Notes under the pieces: generated by a model | Databases searched by the model: none | What the model saw: only the letters and a program-made list of their open reading frames with translations | Told to the model about the DNA's origin: nothing | In this document: positions 42,214-53,717 of the stretch, piece by piece | How the letters are laid out: the number at the start of each line of letters is the position of its first letter | How positions within the stretch are numbered: the first letter of the stretch is position 1 | Origin: Peribacillus frigoritolerans | Lineage (GTDB): Bacteria > Bacillota > Bacilli > Bacillales > DSM-1321 | DNA length: 64,000 nucleotides | Assembly (NCBI RefSeq): GCF_001636405.1 | Contig: NZ_KV440950.1 | Span: 4,134,778-4,198,777 of the forward strand | Reading direction: 5' to 3' | Position numbers and translations under genes: made by a program

Positions 42214-43626
42214 TTACTTAATGATGTGGATAGGAGTTCCAAGGGCAACTTCAGCAGCTTCCATTGTGATTTCCCCTAAAGTTGGATGTGCATGGATTGT
42301 CATCGCAATATCTTCGGCAGTCATTCCTGCTTCGATAGCCAAACCTAGTTCTGCAATCATATCAGAAGCGTTTGGTCCTGCAATTTGTGCTCCAATAACC
42401 AATCCGTCTTCTTTGCGAGTGATAAGCTTCACAAATCCGTCCGTATTATTTAATGAAAGAGCACGTCCATTTGCAGCGAATGGGAATTTAGAAGCAAGCG
42501 CTTCGATTCCAGCTTCCTTCGCTTCTTTTTCATTATAACCGACAGAAGCAAGTTCCGGTTCAGAGAAAACAACAGCCGGAATAGCAAGATAGTCGATTTC
42601 AGATGAATGTCCAGCAATGGCTTCAGCTGCAATTTTACCTTCATAAGAAGCTTTATGAGCTAACTGAGGTCCAGAAACGATATCACCGATTGCGTAGATG
42701 TTTTTCACGCTAGTACGGCATTGTTTATCCGTTTCGATCAAACCGCGGTCAGTCATTTTGATTCCGACTTGTTCCAGGCCGATTTCAGCAGTGTTTGGAC
42801 GACGTCCAACTGTTACTAAAACGTAATCGGCTTCAACTTTTTTCTCTTCGCCTTTTACTTCATAAGTAACGGTTACACCTGTATCAGTTTCTTCCACGCC
42901 TTTAGCATTTGCTTTAGTAACAATTTCAGCACCTTTGTTTTTAAGGTTACGCTTAACAAGTGCTGCCATTTGTTTTTCAAAGCCTGCAGAAAGGATTTCT
43001 TCTGTACCTTCAAGGATCGTCACTTTAGTGCCAAAGCTAGCGAATGCTCCGCCAAGCTCAGTTCCGATGTAACCTCCGCCGATTACCACGATCGAACTTG
43101 GAACTTCTTCCAAAGCAAGAGCGCCAGTTGAATTAAGTACGCGTTTCGTATATTTAAATGACGGAATCTCGATTGGCGATGAACCAGTAGCGATGATTGC
43201 GTTTTTAAATGTATATGTTTGGGCTGAGTCATCATTCATAACACGGATGCTGTTTTCATCAACGAAATAAGCTTCGCCAGTTACAACATCAACATTATTG
43301 CCTTTTAACAGGCTGCTTACACCGCCAGTTAATTTTTTTACAACAGTACCTTTCCAAGCTTGTACTTTAGAAAAATCAACAGTAACTTTTTCTGCAAAGA
43401 TACCCATATCTTCTGAATGCTGAGCTTCATGGAAACGGTGTCCAGCCGAAATTAAAGCTTTCGATGGAATACAGCCTACATTCAAACAAACTCCGCCGAT
43501 TGTTCCTTTTTCAACGACCGTTACTTTCTGTCCAAGCTGTGCTGCGCGAATTGCGGCAACATATCCCCCTGGGCCTGAACCGATTACTAAAGTATCTGTT
43601 TCGATTGGAAAATCTCCTACTACCAT
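42214..43626 (-). CDS. pdhD: dihydrolipoamide dehydrogenase, E3 of pyruvate dehydrogenase
   Basis: 470 aa, same as B. subtilis PdhD. FAD motif [17 protein letters not shown], redox disulfide in [18 protein letters not shown] motif [20 protein letters not shown], and the catalytic base in [10 protein letters not shown] near the C-terminus. It reoxidises the lipoyl groups of E2 and makes NADH. Last gene of pdhABCD; 3 bp separate it from pdhC. Confidence 0.96.
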   Translation of the reverse strand: MVVGDFPIETDTLVIGSGPGGYVAAIRAAQLGQKVTVVEKGTIGGVCLNVGCIPSKALISAGHRFHEAQHSEDMGIFAEKVTVDFSKVQAWKGTVVKKLTGGVSSLLKGNNVDVVTGEAYFVDENSIRVMNDDSAQTYTFKNAIIATGSSPIEIPSFKYTKRVLNSTGALALEEVPSSIVVIGGGYIGTELGGAFASFGTKVTILEGTEEILSAGFEKQMAALVKRNLKNKGAEIVTKANAKGVEETDTGVTVTYEVKGEEKKVEADYVLVTVGRRPNTAEIGLEQVGIKMTDRGLIETDKQCRTSVKNIYAIGDIVSGPQLAHKASYEGKIAAEAIAGHSSEIDYLAIPAVVFSEPELASVGYNEKEAKEAGIEALASKFPFAANGRALSLNNTDGFVKLITRKEDGLVIGAQIAGPNASDMIAELGLAIEAGMTAEDIAMTIHAHPTLGEITMEAAEVALGTPIHIIK

Positions 43627-43629
43627 TGT

Positions 43630-44997
43630 TTACGCCTCCATTAACAATAATTCTGGGTCGTTCAATAACTTTTTGATATGATTCAATGCATGTTGAGCTG
43701 TTGCTCCATCAATCATGCGGTGATCAAAGCTCAGTGATAATGCCAGAACTGGAGCGGCGATAATTTCCCCGTCGCGTACAATTGCTTTTTCGGCAATGCG
43801 TCCAATCCCTAGAATGGCAACTTCTGGATGATTGATAACAGGTGTGAACCATTGACCGCCTGCGGAACCGATATTCGTAATGGAGCAAGAAGCACCTTTC
43901 ATTTCGTTAGGAGCCAATTTGCCGTCACGGGCTTTCGTCGCTAATTCGTTAATTTCTTGTGAAATAGCGAAAGTTGATTTACGATCTGCATCTTTTACAA
44001 CTGGAACGAGCAGTCCTTTGTCTGTGTCTGCCGCAATTCCGATATTGTAATAGTGTTTATGGATAATCTCACTAGCTTCATCATCAAATGATGTGTTAAG
44101 CATAGGGAATTCACGCAATGCACTTGTTAACGCTTTAACAACATAAGGTAGGAATGTAAGCTTGATTCCTTTTTGTGCAGCAATTTCCTTGAATTTCTTA
44201 CGGTGAGCAACCAATAGCGTCACATCGACTTCATCCATTAATGTAACATGCGGAGCTGTCTGCTTGGACTTAACCATTGCTTTTGCGATCGCTTTTCTCA
44301 TACCGCTCATTTTCTCACGAGTTTCAGGATATTGCCCTTCTGGAATTGAAACTTTTTGTTTTTCGGTTGTTTCCGTATCATTTTGTTGTGAAGCTTCACT
44401 TTGAGCTGCTGGTTGCTGTGGAGCGGTTTTGCCGTTTTTGAAAGCATCAATGTCTTCCTTCATGATGCGGCCGTTATCCCCAGAACCAGTGATCTCACGA
44501 ATATTTACCCCTTGTTCGCGTGCATATTTCCTGACAGAAGGCATGGCGATAATACGGCGTGAAGGATCTGCCTCAACCTGTGGTTGTGCTCCCGCGCCCG
44601 TTACTCCGCTATTTTCTTGAACCGGAGCAGCCTCTTTCTTGACTTCCTGTCCAGCTTCAGCAGTTGCTTGAACCTGGGCCTCCGTATTCTTCTCGCCTTC
44701 TGCCTTCGCTTCTTCTCCATGATCCCCTTTAAACTGAAGATTTTCATAACCTGGAGCATCGAAAGTTACAAGTACATCGCCAACAACGGCAACCGTTCCT
44801 TCTTGAACAAGGATTTCTTCAACGGTACCTTCCACCGGTGATGGTATTTCAACAACGGCCTTATCGTTTTGAACCTCGCAAAGCACGTCATCTTCTTGTA
44901 TCTTATCTCCTGGTTTTACAAACCATTTCACTATTTCACCTTCGTGTATACCTTCTCCGATATCAGGGAGTCTAAATTGGAATGCCACTGAGTTCAA
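43630..44997 (-). CDS. pdhC: dihydrolipoyl acetyltransferase, E2 of pyruvate dehydrogenase
   Basis: 455 aa. One lipoyl domain (about 1-80; lipoyl lysine in [12 protein letters not shown]), an Ala/Gln/Glu-rich linker, a peripheral-subunit-binding domain (about 148-183; [20 protein letters not shown]), a second linker, and the catalytic domain (about 225-455) with [13 protein letters not shown] (His-Asp of DHRxxDG). It forms the 60-mer core that binds E1 and E3. It follows pdhB after 111 bp containing no obvious terminator. Confidence 0.96.
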   Translation of the reverse strand: MNSVAFQFRLPDIGEGIHEGEIVKWFVKPGDKIQEDDVLCEVQNDKAVVEIPSPVEGTVEEILVQEGTVAVVGDVLVTFDAPGYENLQFKGDHGEEAKAEGEKNTEAQVQATAEAGQEVKKEAAPVQENSGVTGAGAQPQVEADPSRRIIAMPSVRKYAREQGVNIREITGSGDNGRIMKEDIDAFKNGKTAPQQPAAQSEASQQNDTETTEKQKVSIPEGQYPETREKMSGMRKAIAKAMVKSKQTAPHVTLMDEVDVTLLVAHRKKFKEIAAQKGIKLTFLPYVVKALTSALREFPMLNTSFDDEASEIIHKHYYNIGIAADTDKGLLVPVVKDADRKSTFAISQEINELATKARDGKLAPNEMKGASCSITNIGSAGGQWFTPVINHPEVAILGIGRIAEKAIVRDGEIIAAPVLALSLSFDHRMIDGATAQHALNHIKKLLNDPELLLMEA

Positions 44998-45108
44998 CCT
45001 CCTATATTAAATCATACTTAGTGCTTTGAATAAAGTCCTTTATCTTGCATTACCGTTAATGCAAAATCACTTTCCCGAGCAGGACATTCATTCCATTACT
45101 TAAGATTG

Positions 45109-46086
45109 TTAAAACTTCAAGACTTTAGTCGCCGTTTCAATAATGTCTTTATAATTAGGGAGCCATACTGTTTCAGCTTGTGAAAACGGGAATACCGTAT
45201 CAGCTGCCGCCACGCGCAGTACTGGAGCATCCAAGCTCAAAATGGCACGTTCGTTAATTTCCGCTACGACATTCGCTGCTATACCAGCTTGCTTTTGTGC
45301 TTCTTGAACAACGATAGCGCGTCCTGTTTTTTCTACAGAAGCAATGATTGTATCGATATCCAATGGTGATACAGTCCGTAAGTCGACCACTTCGACGGAA
45401 TGACCATCCTTAGCCAATTCCTCAGCTGCCTTGATGGATTCCTGCACCATCGCACCATAAGTAATAATGGATAAATCCGTTCCTTCTCTTTTCACATCCG
45501 CTTTTCCTAATGGAATTGTGTATTCTTCTTCAGGAACTTCCTGACGGAAAGAACGGTACAATTTCATGTGCTCAAGGAAAATGACAGGGTCATTATCACG
45601 AATCGCTGAAATCAATAAGCCTTTTGCATCGTAAGGAGTGGAAGGGATAACTACCTTTAACCCTGGTTGCTGGGCCATTAAACCTTCTAAGCTATCAGCA
45701 TGCATTTCCGGAGTATGGACTCCGCCCCCAAAAGGTGAGCGAATTGTAACCGGTGCACTGTAACGTCCGCCTGAACGGTAGCGCATACGAGCAAGCTGAC
45801 CGCTTACGGAATCCATTACTTCATATACAAACCCAAAGAATTGAATTTCAGGAACAGGACGGAAACCTTGTAAAGAAAGACCGACCGCTAATCCACCGAT
45901 TCCAGATTCAGCAAGAGGTGTATCGAATACACGATCTTCACCGAATTCTTTTTGAAGATTTTCCGTTGCACGGAAAACTCCTCCATTAAGACCTACATCT
46001 TCCCCAAAAACGAGTACATTCTCGTCATTTTTAAGTTCTGTACGTAATGCTTCTGTAATTGCTTGAATCATCGTCAATTGAGCCAT
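45109..46086 (-). CDS. pdhB: pyruvate dehydrogenase E1 beta subunit
   Basis: 325 aa, the B. subtilis length. Motifs: [60 protein letters not shown] and [15 protein letters not shown]. It forms the TPP-dependent E1 heterotetramer with PdhA. It begins 3 bp after the pdhA stop. Confidence 0.96.
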   Translation of the reverse strand: MAQLTMIQAITEALRTELKNDENVLVFGEDVGLNGGVFRATENLQKEFGEDRVFDTPLAESGIGGLAVGLSLQGFRPVPEIQFFGFVYEVMDSVSGQLARMRYRSGGRYSAPVTIRSPFGGGVHTPEMHADSLEGLMAQQPGLKVVIPSTPYDAKGLLISAIRDNDPVIFLEHMKLYRSFRQEVPEEEYTIPLGKADVKREGTDLSIITYGAMVQESIKAAEELAKDGHSVEVVDLRTVSPLDIDTIIASVEKTGRAIVVQEAQKQAGIAANVVAEINERAILSLDAPVLRVAAADTVFPFSQAETVWLPNYKDIIETATKVLKF

Positions 46087-46089
46087 GGC

Positions 46090-47298
<1,209 letters not shown>

Positions 47299-47661
47299 TT
47301 ATTTTTCCCTTAAGACCAATCCTCAAACGTGGATATGCTTAATATGTCTCAATCTTATTCTGTACCATAAAAAAAATCAAGGAAAATGATACAAGAATTT
47401 TTATAGATTAAGTTTACAAGATGAATTAACATCAAGTCAATCACTTGGAGTTCCTTATAATTTTGATTTAATAGAATTTCCAATACTCATACTTCTTCTC
47501 TGTATTAGTTTTCAATTTACAACTGTACTATTAAATTTCCCTTATTTATCAATTTAAGGATGGCGAAGGATAACATTTCAATTCCCCAGCATATCCCATC
47601 GATTCCAAAACCGCTTTAACTAAAGGCATTTGAGCCTGTAAAATAATATACCAAAAAAATA

Positions 47662-47676
47662 TTCAAACGCTTTCAT
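47662..47676 (-). promoter_or_regulatory. cre-like site upstream of pdhA
   Basis: Minus strand ATGAAAGCGTTTGAA, one base away from the catabolite-responsive element pattern WTGNAANCGNWNNCA. It lies 457 bp before the pdhA start, so any effect would depend on where the promoter is. Prediction only. Confidence 0.4.
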
Positions 47677-47810
47677 CTAGGTTTGCTGTTAGATTTTTAA
47701 TAATCGTTTTTTTTTAGTACAGGTATGAAAATTTCACATCAGGCTGGTTGCACAAAAAAAAGACCATTCTAAAATTTTTTAGCCCAAAAAGAACTGGATT
47801 GAAAAAAATA

Positions 47811-47837
47811 TGGGCTGTGAGTGAGGATCACAGCCCA
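47811..47837 (-). terminator. ykyA terminator
   Basis: TGGGCTGTGA/TCACAGCCCA stem followed on the minus strand by TATTTTTTTC, 13 bp past the stop. Confidence 0.88.
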
Positions 47838-47849
47838 TCATTATTTATA

Positions 47850-48512
47850 TTAATTTGTTGAATCCGCCATTTCTATGCCGGAACTATCATAAAAACTTTC
47901 TTTTTTTTGATTTGATTTTTCCGTTAATGCATTAAATTCCTCATTCGCTTTCAAAACTTTTGTATAAGAGGTATTTATTTTCTCGATTTGCACTTGTAAT
48001 TCATCCATTTTCAAATCCTCTTTTTTGAAAAGCTCATATAATTCACGATCATAAGCGAGACTTTGTTGATAGGCATCATATAAATCATCATAGGTGCTAT
48101 AGCGCTCACTCATGATCTTTTTCATTTCAGTCGCTTCTTTTTTTATCTTTTCATCCTCTATTTTCCCGATTTGTTCATCTATTTGATTGAATTGTTCTTT
48201 TGAGGATTGCATACTGCTTTGTTCCTTTTCAATTATTTTTTCCCTTTCGTCGATATTCTTGGTTGCTTCATCTGAAAGCTCGACGATCTGTTCATAATCA
48301 TCCAATCCAAGTTTAATTATTTTCTCATATTTTTCTTTTTCTTTTTTCTCCAAATCATTAAGCGGCTCTTGATTCTCGGTGAAATCACTTTCCTTTTCTG
48401 CAGTTTTCTCCAGGATTTTGTGGATTCTTTCTTCCGGTGAACCATTAAAACAACCAGTCAAGGGCACAAAAGAAAGAAGTAAGATAACAAGTGGACCAAA
48501 ACGTTTCAACAT
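47850..48512 (-). CDS. ykyA: YkyA, putative cell-wall-binding lipoprotein
   Basis: 220 aa from ATG 48512, with AAGGAG 6 nt upstream. Lipoprotein signal MLKRFGPLVILLLSFVPLTG plus Cys. The rest is almost wholly charged alpha helix (for example NDLEKKEKEKYEKIIKLGLD, KEQSSMQSSKEQFNQIDEQ), predicted to form long coiled coils. This matches the YkyA family, which lies upstream of pdhA in B. subtilis as well. Probably surface-exposed; function unproven. Confidence 0.88.
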   Translation of the reverse strand: MLKRFGPLVILLLSFVPLTGCFNGSPEERIHKILEKTAEKESDFTENQEPLNDLEKKEKEKYEKIIKLGLDDYEQIVELSDEATKNIDEREKIIEKEQSSMQSSKEQFNQIDEQIGKIEDEKIKKEATEMKKIMSERYSTYDDLYDAYQQSLAYDRELYELFKKEDLKMDELQVQIEKINTSYTKVLKANEEFNALTEKSNQKKESFYDSSGIEMADSTN

Positions 48513-48722
48513 AGACAACTCCTTCTGATAGTTCTTCGAAGATTTATGTTCCTCAATTCATTCTTAAGCCGCAGACATTTGTTACAATCATATTCCGAGC
48601 AGGTTTTTTTCATTACTGGGCGCTAGCCTACACCCTTTAAACCATACTGCATAGGCTGTAGGGACCGTTTCAAATTTGAATGGTCAGCATTTTAATAAAT
48701 ACAAAAACGGAGGTATGAAATT

Positions 48723-48878
48723 ATGTATGGAGGTTTCAACCAAGAATGTTGTTATCCGGTTTCCGCTGCACCCAGCTATGGATATGGCGATGGTGGAGGC
48801 TGCGGCTTTGGAAGCGGCTTTGCCCTGATCATTGTCCTGTTCATTCTGTTAATCATCGTCGGCGCGTGCTTATGCTAA
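48723..48878 (+). CDS. YjcZ-family small sporulation protein
   Basis: 51 aa, too short for usual cut-offs. [18 protein letters not shown], then a Gly-rich stretch [14 protein letters not shown], then a single helix [19 protein letters not shown] ending at the stop. This Gly/Tyr-rich head plus C-terminal helix ending in cysteine is the YjcZ/YhcN-like small sporulation protein pattern known from Bacillus. GGAGG lies 9 nt before the ATG. A terminator follows at 48985. Confidence 0.88.
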   Translation: MYGGFNQECCYPVSAAPSYGYGDGGGCGFGSGFALIIVLFILLIIVGACLC

Positions 48879-48984
48879 CCAGGTAATTACTATTACCTTT
48901 ACCCGAAAATGTTAACGATTTACCCTGATTCACAAAAAATGATAATATTTTTTAAATAGACCAACATGCAAATAAAATAATGGC

Positions 48985-49029
48985 AGGGATAGGAAATCAT
49001 CGACTTGATTCCATCCCCTCCATTTTTCT
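48985..49029 (+). terminator. terminator after the YjcZ-like gene
   Basis: GGGAT-GGAAATCA/TTGATTCCATCCC hairpin followed by CCTCCATTTTTC. Confidence 0.65.
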
Positions 49030-49116
49030 TTCATTAAACCATTCATTAACTTTCAGCCTTTTTTTTGTTAAAATAACCCTATACATATTATAAGAATTTT
49101 TATGGGGTGAAAGATT

Positions 49117-49671
49117 ATGCTTACCATGGATGATTTTGTTAATGAAGACGATCCAATCTTAAGGCAAGTCGCGGTAGAGGTTCCGCTTCCGGCATCAAAT
49201 GAAGATAAGCAACTTTTAGCCAGCTTGATGGAGTATGTCCAAAACAGCCAGAAACCTGATATTGCTGCTCTATACGGGTTAAGGGCAGGAATTGGCTTGG
49301 CTGCACCACAGGTTAATGTTTCAAAAAGGATGATTGCGGTTCATTTAAAAGAAAAGGATGATCAACTTTATAGCTATGCACTTTTCAACCCTAAACTCGT
49401 TAGCCATTCAGTCGAAAAAGCATACTTGACATCCGGAGAAGGCTGTCTTTCCGTAAATCGTCCCGTTTCCGGCTATGTGCCACGTTATGCCCGAATAACG
49501 GTTGCGGGTACGGACCTGGAAGGAAAACCGGTTCAACTCCGCCTGAAAGGCATCGCAGCCATTTGCTTTCAACATGAAATCGACCACCTTAATGGTATCA
49601 TGTTTTATGATCATATCAATGCCGAAGACCCCTATGCCATCCCGGAAAATTCAATTGCGGTGGAAAGGTAA
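49117..49671 (+). CDS. def: peptide deformylase
   Basis: 184 aa, the type 2 (Gram-positive) size; B. subtilis DefB/YkrB is the counterpart. All three motifs are intact: GIGLAAPQ (motif 1), SGEGCLSVN (motif 2, Cys metal ligand), QHEIDHLNG (motif 3, two His ligands and Glu). It removes the formyl group from new proteins. GGGGTGA 6-7 nt before the ATG. Single gene with its own terminator, convergent with ykrA. Confidence 0.95.
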   Translation: MLTMDDFVNEDDPILRQVAVEVPLPASNEDKQLLASLMEYVQNSQKPDIAALYGLRAGIGLAAPQVNVSKRMIAVHLKEKDDQLYSYALFNPKLVSHSVEKAYLTSGEGCLSVNRPVSGYVPRYARITVAGTDLEGKPVQLRLKGIAAICFQHEIDHLNGIMFYDHINAEDPYAIPENSIAVER

Positions 49672-49681
49672 CGTAATAAGC

Positions 49682-49715
49682 AAAACCCCCGTTTGTTGGT
49701 TGACGGGGGTTTTAC
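49682..49715. terminator. terminator shared by def and the HAD gene
   Basis: AAAACCCCCG/CGGGGGTTTT stem, T and A runs on both sides. Confidence 0.88.
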
Positions 49716-49718
49716 TTT

Positions 49719-50486
49719 TTATATCAGTTCAAGTTCCTTCAAACCAAAAAGTATGCCATCATCATCGACATCCTTCGTTACAAAGTCGGCCTCTTGCTTC
49801 ACAAGCTGACCGGCATTCCCCATAGCCACGCCATATCCCGCTACTTTTAACATCTCTATATCGTTTAAGCCATCTCCAAAGGCGTAAACATCCTCAAGAG
49901 CAAACCCGACTTTTTCCATTAATATTTTAATGCCTTCAGCCTTTGAACCCCCGAATGGAAGTACATCCGTCGAATACTCATGCCATCTAATGAAGTGAAA
50001 ATCATCATATCTCCCAACAAAGTTCCCTTCTTCAGCTTCCGAACAGAATAATAAGGCTTGGTATATATCATGGTCCTCATAAAAATCCGCCACATGTTCA
50101 GGGTGGGGAAACTTAAGGCTGCTCAATGCTTCTTCAATTCTGCTATGATGTGGAACACTCGATTTCATTGTCTCCTCATTCATGAACACGATCGGTATTT
50201 CATTTTTTTCAGCATGTTCGTGAAGGCGTTTTATCTCAGGTATGCTCAAAGGGTTTTTATAAACGACTTTCCCTTCAAAAACAACGTATTGTCCATTGAA
50301 ACTTACGAATGTATCGATGCCAAGCTCTTCCCTTAAAGACTCGAACATGAACGGAGCCCTTCCTGTGGCAATCGCTACAAAAACCCCGCTATCCTGCAGT
50401 TGCTTAATGGCTTCTTTTGTTGAAGCAGGTAACTTTTTTTCATGATCAAGCAATGTTCCGTCAATATCAAAAAATACGATTTTCAC
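49719..50486 (-). CDS. ykrA: HAD-superfamily Cof-type phosphatase (YkrA-like)
   Basis: 255 aa. HAD motif I VFFDIDGTLLDHEKK, motif II VAIATGRAPFMF, Lys motif FGGSKAEGIKIL, motif IV AFGDGLNDIEMLKVAGYGVA. The C2B cap between about 80 and 190 puts it in the Cof/YkrA group that acts on sugar phosphates or flavin precursors; substrate not predictable. Name by position between def and rnjA. Confidence 0.9.
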   Translation of the reverse strand: MKIVFFDIDGTLLDHEKKLPASTKEAIKQLQDSGVFVAIATGRAPFMFESLREELGIDTFVSFNGQYVVFEGKVVYKNPLSIPEIKRLHEHAEKNEIPIVFMNEETMKSSVPHHSRIEEALSSLKFPHPEHVADFYEDHDIYQALLFCSEAEEGNFVGRYDDFHFIRWHEYSTDVLPFGGSKAEGIKILMEKVGFALEDVYAFGDGLNDIEMLKVAGYGVAMGNAGQLVKQEADFVTKDVDDDGILFGLKELELI

Positions 50487-50750
50487 TTGCGATTCACTTC
50501 CAATTCATTCATTTTTTCCTTTTTAATATGTAACCATTTAATAATTGTCATCAAGATAAGTCAAGTAACTCTACCGGACCCAACTCAAAGTTACGTTTTT
50601 TATTCAGGAATGGGCATATACTATTCTTAATAGAAACCAACTCAGGCTTTCCAGATTACACTTCTCCCATCCTTCTGCCTCTTAAATCCCAGTTGCTTGT
50701 TTGAAAGAGCCTTTTTTTTCAAAAATGGGCCATGTACCTGTAAAGACGTA

Positions 50751-50778
50751 TTTACATTATTGAATAATCCTATACAAT
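50751..50778 (+). promoter_or_regulatory. predicted SigA promoter for the 23-codon ORF
   Basis: TTTACA (50751-50756), 16-bp spacer, TACAAT (50773-50778); each hexamer matches 5 of 6 consensus bases. The rest of the 315-bp gap 50487-50802 contains nothing else recognised. Confidence 0.6.
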
Positions 50779-50802
50779 AATAATTAAGGGAGCGTGATCG
50801 CC

Positions 50803-50874
50803 ATGTTAAAAAAGCTTCGTAAAAAGCTTGTTAAACAGTGGAATGATCTTTTAAGAAAAAAATCTATCGCATGA
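50803..50874 (+). CDS. candidate 23-aa basic amphipathic peptide
   Basis: MLKKLRKKLVKQWNDLLRKK and three more residues (SIA), preceded by AAGGGAG 10 nt upstream and a good promoter 25 nt further up. The peptide is strongly basic (net about +8) and would form an amphipathic helix. No conserved name is known to me. A hairpin AGCCCT/AGGGCT (50928-50953) with a poor T tract follows. It could be a small membrane-active, toxin-like or RNA-binding peptide; the function is open. Confidence 0.5.
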   Translation: MLKKLRKKLVKQWNDLLRKKSIA

Positions 50875-51372
50875 TTTGCCACTCATTTCTGCCTTGGCCG
50901 TCATCCATATGCGAATTTTTTTCGGACAGCCCTTCAAAAACTTGCGGAGGGCTTCTTCCTTGTTGTAAAGTTCTTGTTAGGCATTCTTTCTATCTTGGCT
51001 TTTAAATGGTCTGGTGAATACATATTTCAATCAAAATATGAGTCGCTGTGTTTTCATGAAACGCTGCACACAGTTGTACTGTATTAATTTAGAAAGAAAT
51101 CGTTTACGAAAAAAAAGATCCCATGATTTAAGTTTTACACATGGCAAAAACGGATAGGATATAAGATAGAGGAAGCTACAATTGGATTGATACCAGATTC
51201 GGCCATCTATTTTTTTATATACTTTTAGACATTGGTATATTTAATTCATCAAACCCCTTCCGTTTTTATGGCGGAGCTGGGTTTATTTTTACATGATGTT
51301 GAAAAACATGAAAAAATTGTTGTTTTTATATATAATGAAAAAAGCAATGCAAACAAGTGAGGAGAGATTAAA
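50875..51372. other. intergenic region before rpoY
   Basis: About 500 bp, no ORF. Besides the hairpin at 50928-50953 it must hold the rpoY-rnjA promoter; a TATAAT-like TATAATG lies at about 51331. Confidence 0.45.
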
Positions 51373-51582
51373 ATGGTTTTTAAGGTATACTATCAAGTAA
51401 CCATATCAGAGGTTCCCATCAGGGAGAATACTAAAACAATGTTTGTCGAAGGTGAATCCGTTCGTGACGTTCGTTTAAAATTAAAAAAAGAACCTTATAA
51501 CGTAGAAATCGTACTACCCGTAACCGGAGCATATTTAGAATATGAAAAACAAAATGAAGATTACAAAGTATTGGAGCTATAA
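51373..51582 (+). CDS. rpoY: RNA polymerase epsilon subunit RpoY (YkzG)
   Basis: 69 aa, exact family size. MVFKVYYQVTISEVPIRENT and TKTMFVEGESVRDVRLKLKK are the DUF1447 core. It is a small subunit of Firmicutes RNA polymerase bound near the jaw and secondary channel. GTGAGGAG upstream; 3 bp separate its stop from rnjA, matching the conserved rpoY-rnjA pair. Confidence 0.95.
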   Translation: MVFKVYYQVTISEVPIRENTKTMFVEGESVRDVRLKLKKEPYNVEIVLPVTGAYLEYEKQNEDYKVLEL

Positions 51583-51585
51583 TTT

Positions 51586-53256
51586 ATGAAATTCGTAAAA
51601 AACGATCAAACAGCTGTATTCGCCCTGGGCGGTTTAGGCGAAATCGGTAAGAACACATATGCTGTTCAGTTTCAAGATGAAATCATCATCATTGATGCTG
51701 GAATTAAATTTCCTGAAGATGAACTCCTCGGTATTGACTATGTGATTCCAGATTACAGCTATTTAGAGAAAAATGTAGATAAAATCAAAGGTGTCTTCAT
51801 TACCCATGGTCATGAAGATCACATTGGCGGGATTCCTTATTTACTTAGAAAAGTGAATGTCCCTGTATACGGCGGGAAGCTTGCACTTGGACTGCTTCGT
51901 AATAAATTGGAAGAACACGGCCTTTTACGTCAGACAAACATGATTGAAATCAGTGAAGATGAAGTGATCAAGTTCCGGAAAACGTCCGTCTCTTTCTTCC
52001 GTACAACTCACAGTATCCCTGACTCATATGGAATCGTCGTAAAAACCCCACCTGGACAAATTGTCCATACTGGTGATTTTAAATTCGACTTCACCCCAGT
52101 GGGTGAGCCTGCAAACCTGACCAAGATGGCTGAAATCGGTAAAGAAGGTGTATTGTGCTTACTCTCGGATAGCACAAATAGTGAAGTGCAGAACTTTACT
52201 ATGTCCGAAAGCCGTGTCGGTGATACCATTCAAGACATTTTCCGCAAGGTTGACGGCAGGATTATTTTTGCAACGTTTGCATCGAACATCCATCGCCTTC
52301 AGCAAGTTGTGGAAGCAGCCGTGGCCAACGGACGTAAAATAGCCGTATTTGGCCGAAGCATGGATTCAGCCATATCAATCGGACAAGATCTTGGTTATAT
52401 CGTTGCGCCTAAAGATACATTTATTGATGTACAGCAATTGAATCGTATGCCTGCGAATAAAGTAACCATCCTTTGTACAGGCAGCCAAGGTGAACCAATG
52501 GCAGCACTGTCGCGCATAGCGAACGGCACTCACCGTCAAATTCAAATCATCCCTGGTGATACGGTAGTATTTTCATCTTCACCCATCCCAGGTAACACAA
52601 TCAGTGTTTCCAGAACGATCAATCAATTATATCGTGCAGGAGCAGACGTCATTTCAGGTCCTCTGAATGACATTCATACTTCAGGACATGGCGGACAGCA
52701 GGAACAAAAGCTTATGCTCCGTTTGATAAAACCAAAATTCTTCATGCCAATCCACGGTGAATACCGTATGCAAAAACTGCATGCCCGCCATGCAGTCGAT
52801 TGCGGCGTTCCGGAAGAAAATTGCTTTATCATGGATAATGGTGAAGTTCTTTCCTTAAGTGAGAACACAGCTCAAATCGCTGGTAAAATCCCTTCAGGTT
52901 CGGTTTATATCGATGGAAGCGGCATTGGGGATATCGGTAATATCGTTCTCCGTGATCGTCGGATTCTTTCCGAGGAAGGCCTTGTCGTTGTTGTTGTCAG
53001 CATCAATATGAAGGAATTCAAAATTGCATCCGGCCCTGACATCATCTCACGCGGATTTGTTTATATGAGAGAATCAGGAGACCTTATCAGCGATGCTCAA
53101 TCCTTGATCACAAAGCATTTAAATAAGGTGATGGATCGCAAAACTACTCAATGGTCTGAAATCAAAAATGAAATTACAGACACTCTATCTCCATTCCTAT
53201 ATGAAAAAACGAAACGCCGTCCGATGATCCTGCCGATCATCATGGAAGTGCAATAA
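51586..53256 (+). CDS. rnjA: ribonuclease J1
   Basis: 556 aa (B. subtilis 555). Beta-lactamase/beta-CASP fold: metal site [40 protein letters not shown] motif region [20 protein letters not shown] and [20 protein letters not shown], then [12 protein letters not shown], and a C-terminal domain from about 460. 5'-exonuclease and endonuclease in mRNA turnover and 16S rRNA maturation. Start weakly preceded by GGAG inside rpoY; translation is coupled. Confidence 0.97.
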   Translation: MKFVKNDQTAVFALGGLGEIGKNTYAVQFQDEIIIIDAGIKFPEDELLGIDYVIPDYSYLEKNVDKIKGVFITHGHEDHIGGIPYLLRKVNVPVYGGKLALGLLRNKLEEHGLLRQTNMIEISEDEVIKFRKTSVSFFRTTHSIPDSYGIVVKTPPGQIVHTGDFKFDFTPVGEPANLTKMAEIGKEGVLCLLSDSTNSEVQNFTMSESRVGDTIQDIFRKVDGRIIFATFASNIHRLQQVVEAAVANGRKIAVFGRSMDSAISIGQDLGYIVAPKDTFIDVQQLNRMPANKVTILCTGSQGEPMAALSRIANGTHRQIQIIPGDTVVFSSSPIPGNTISVSRTINQLYRAGADVISGPLNDIHTSGHGGQQEQKLMLRLIKPKFFMPIHGEYRMQKLHARHAVDCGVPEENCFIMDNGEVLSLSENTAQIAGKIPSGSVYIDGSGIGDIGNIVLRDRRILSEEGLVVVVVSINMKEFKIASGPDIISRGFVYMRESGDLISDAQSLITKHLNKVMDRKTTQWSEIKNEITDTLSPFLYEKTKRRPMILPIIMEVQ

Positions 53257-53262
53257 ATAATA

Positions 53263-53295
53263 GAAGCCCAGCCATCATTTGGCTGGGCTTTTTTT
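53263..53295 (+). terminator. rnjA terminator
   Basis: AAGCCCAGCC/GGCTGGGCTT with a 7-nt loop and seven T, 7 bp past the stop. Confidence 0.92.
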
Positions 53296-53297
53296 GT

Positions 53298-53465
53298 TCA
53301 GGTTTGTAAATCCCCCACCTTGAATTCCACTCCAGGCACTCACTTTCCCCGACGCCTTAGAAGCCTGTGGAGTCTCCCTTACACGTCTCCCGCAGAATCT
53401 CGAATCCCGCTCCAATCAATTTTGTTTTAAAAGTTAAATAGAACTCCTTTTGTCACGGTCTTGTT
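53298..53465 (+). repeat. GC-rich repeat, copy D (worn)
   Basis: Starts at CAGGTTTGTAAA within a few bases of the rnjA terminator T run, a degraded form of the left end of copies A and B. The core (53319-53420) keeps CCAGGCACTCACTTTCC, GCCTGTGGAGTCTCC and CCCGCTCCAATCAA. The right part AAATAGAACTCCTTTTGTCA matches the right part of A and B. The terminator hairpin of the left end is lost. Confidence 0.7.
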
Positions 53466-53630
53466 TTAAAAATGGAAAGCTTCCGAAAGGAAACTGATAA
53501 GAAGCATGTATTTGTTGATTCCACACTGTCGAAGTGCTGGAAACACAAGTTTATCATGTACGCAAAAATAAAAAAGGAATTGAGAAATTGTCAATGCAGG
53601 CTATTCTCTATAACTCCTTAAGATCCAAAA
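53466..53630 (+). pseudogene. small remnant of an IS1182-type transposase
   Basis: Directly after repeat D. Translation gives HVRKNKKGIEKLSMQAIL, matching the conserved C-terminal RGLKKLSMQAML segment of IS1182 transposases; the same region, frameshifted, is at about 4970-5020 in the larger relic. Only some 55 codons survive, with stops. It supports the idea that repeat plus transposase once formed one element. Confidence 0.6.
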
Positions 53631-53633
53631 ACA

Positions 53634-53671
53634 AAAAGGTTTCGGAATGAGGCCATTCCGAAACCTTTTTG
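53634..53671. terminator. bidirectional terminator, ktrC side
   Basis: AAAAAGGTTTCGGAATG/CATTCCGAAACCTTTTT, a 17-bp perfect stem with a 4-nt loop, 47 bp from the ktrC stop. Confidence 0.85.
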
Positions 53672-53717
53672 TTTTTTCTTTGATAAAAGCGCTGCTCGAT
53701 TTAAGCAGGACGCTTAC

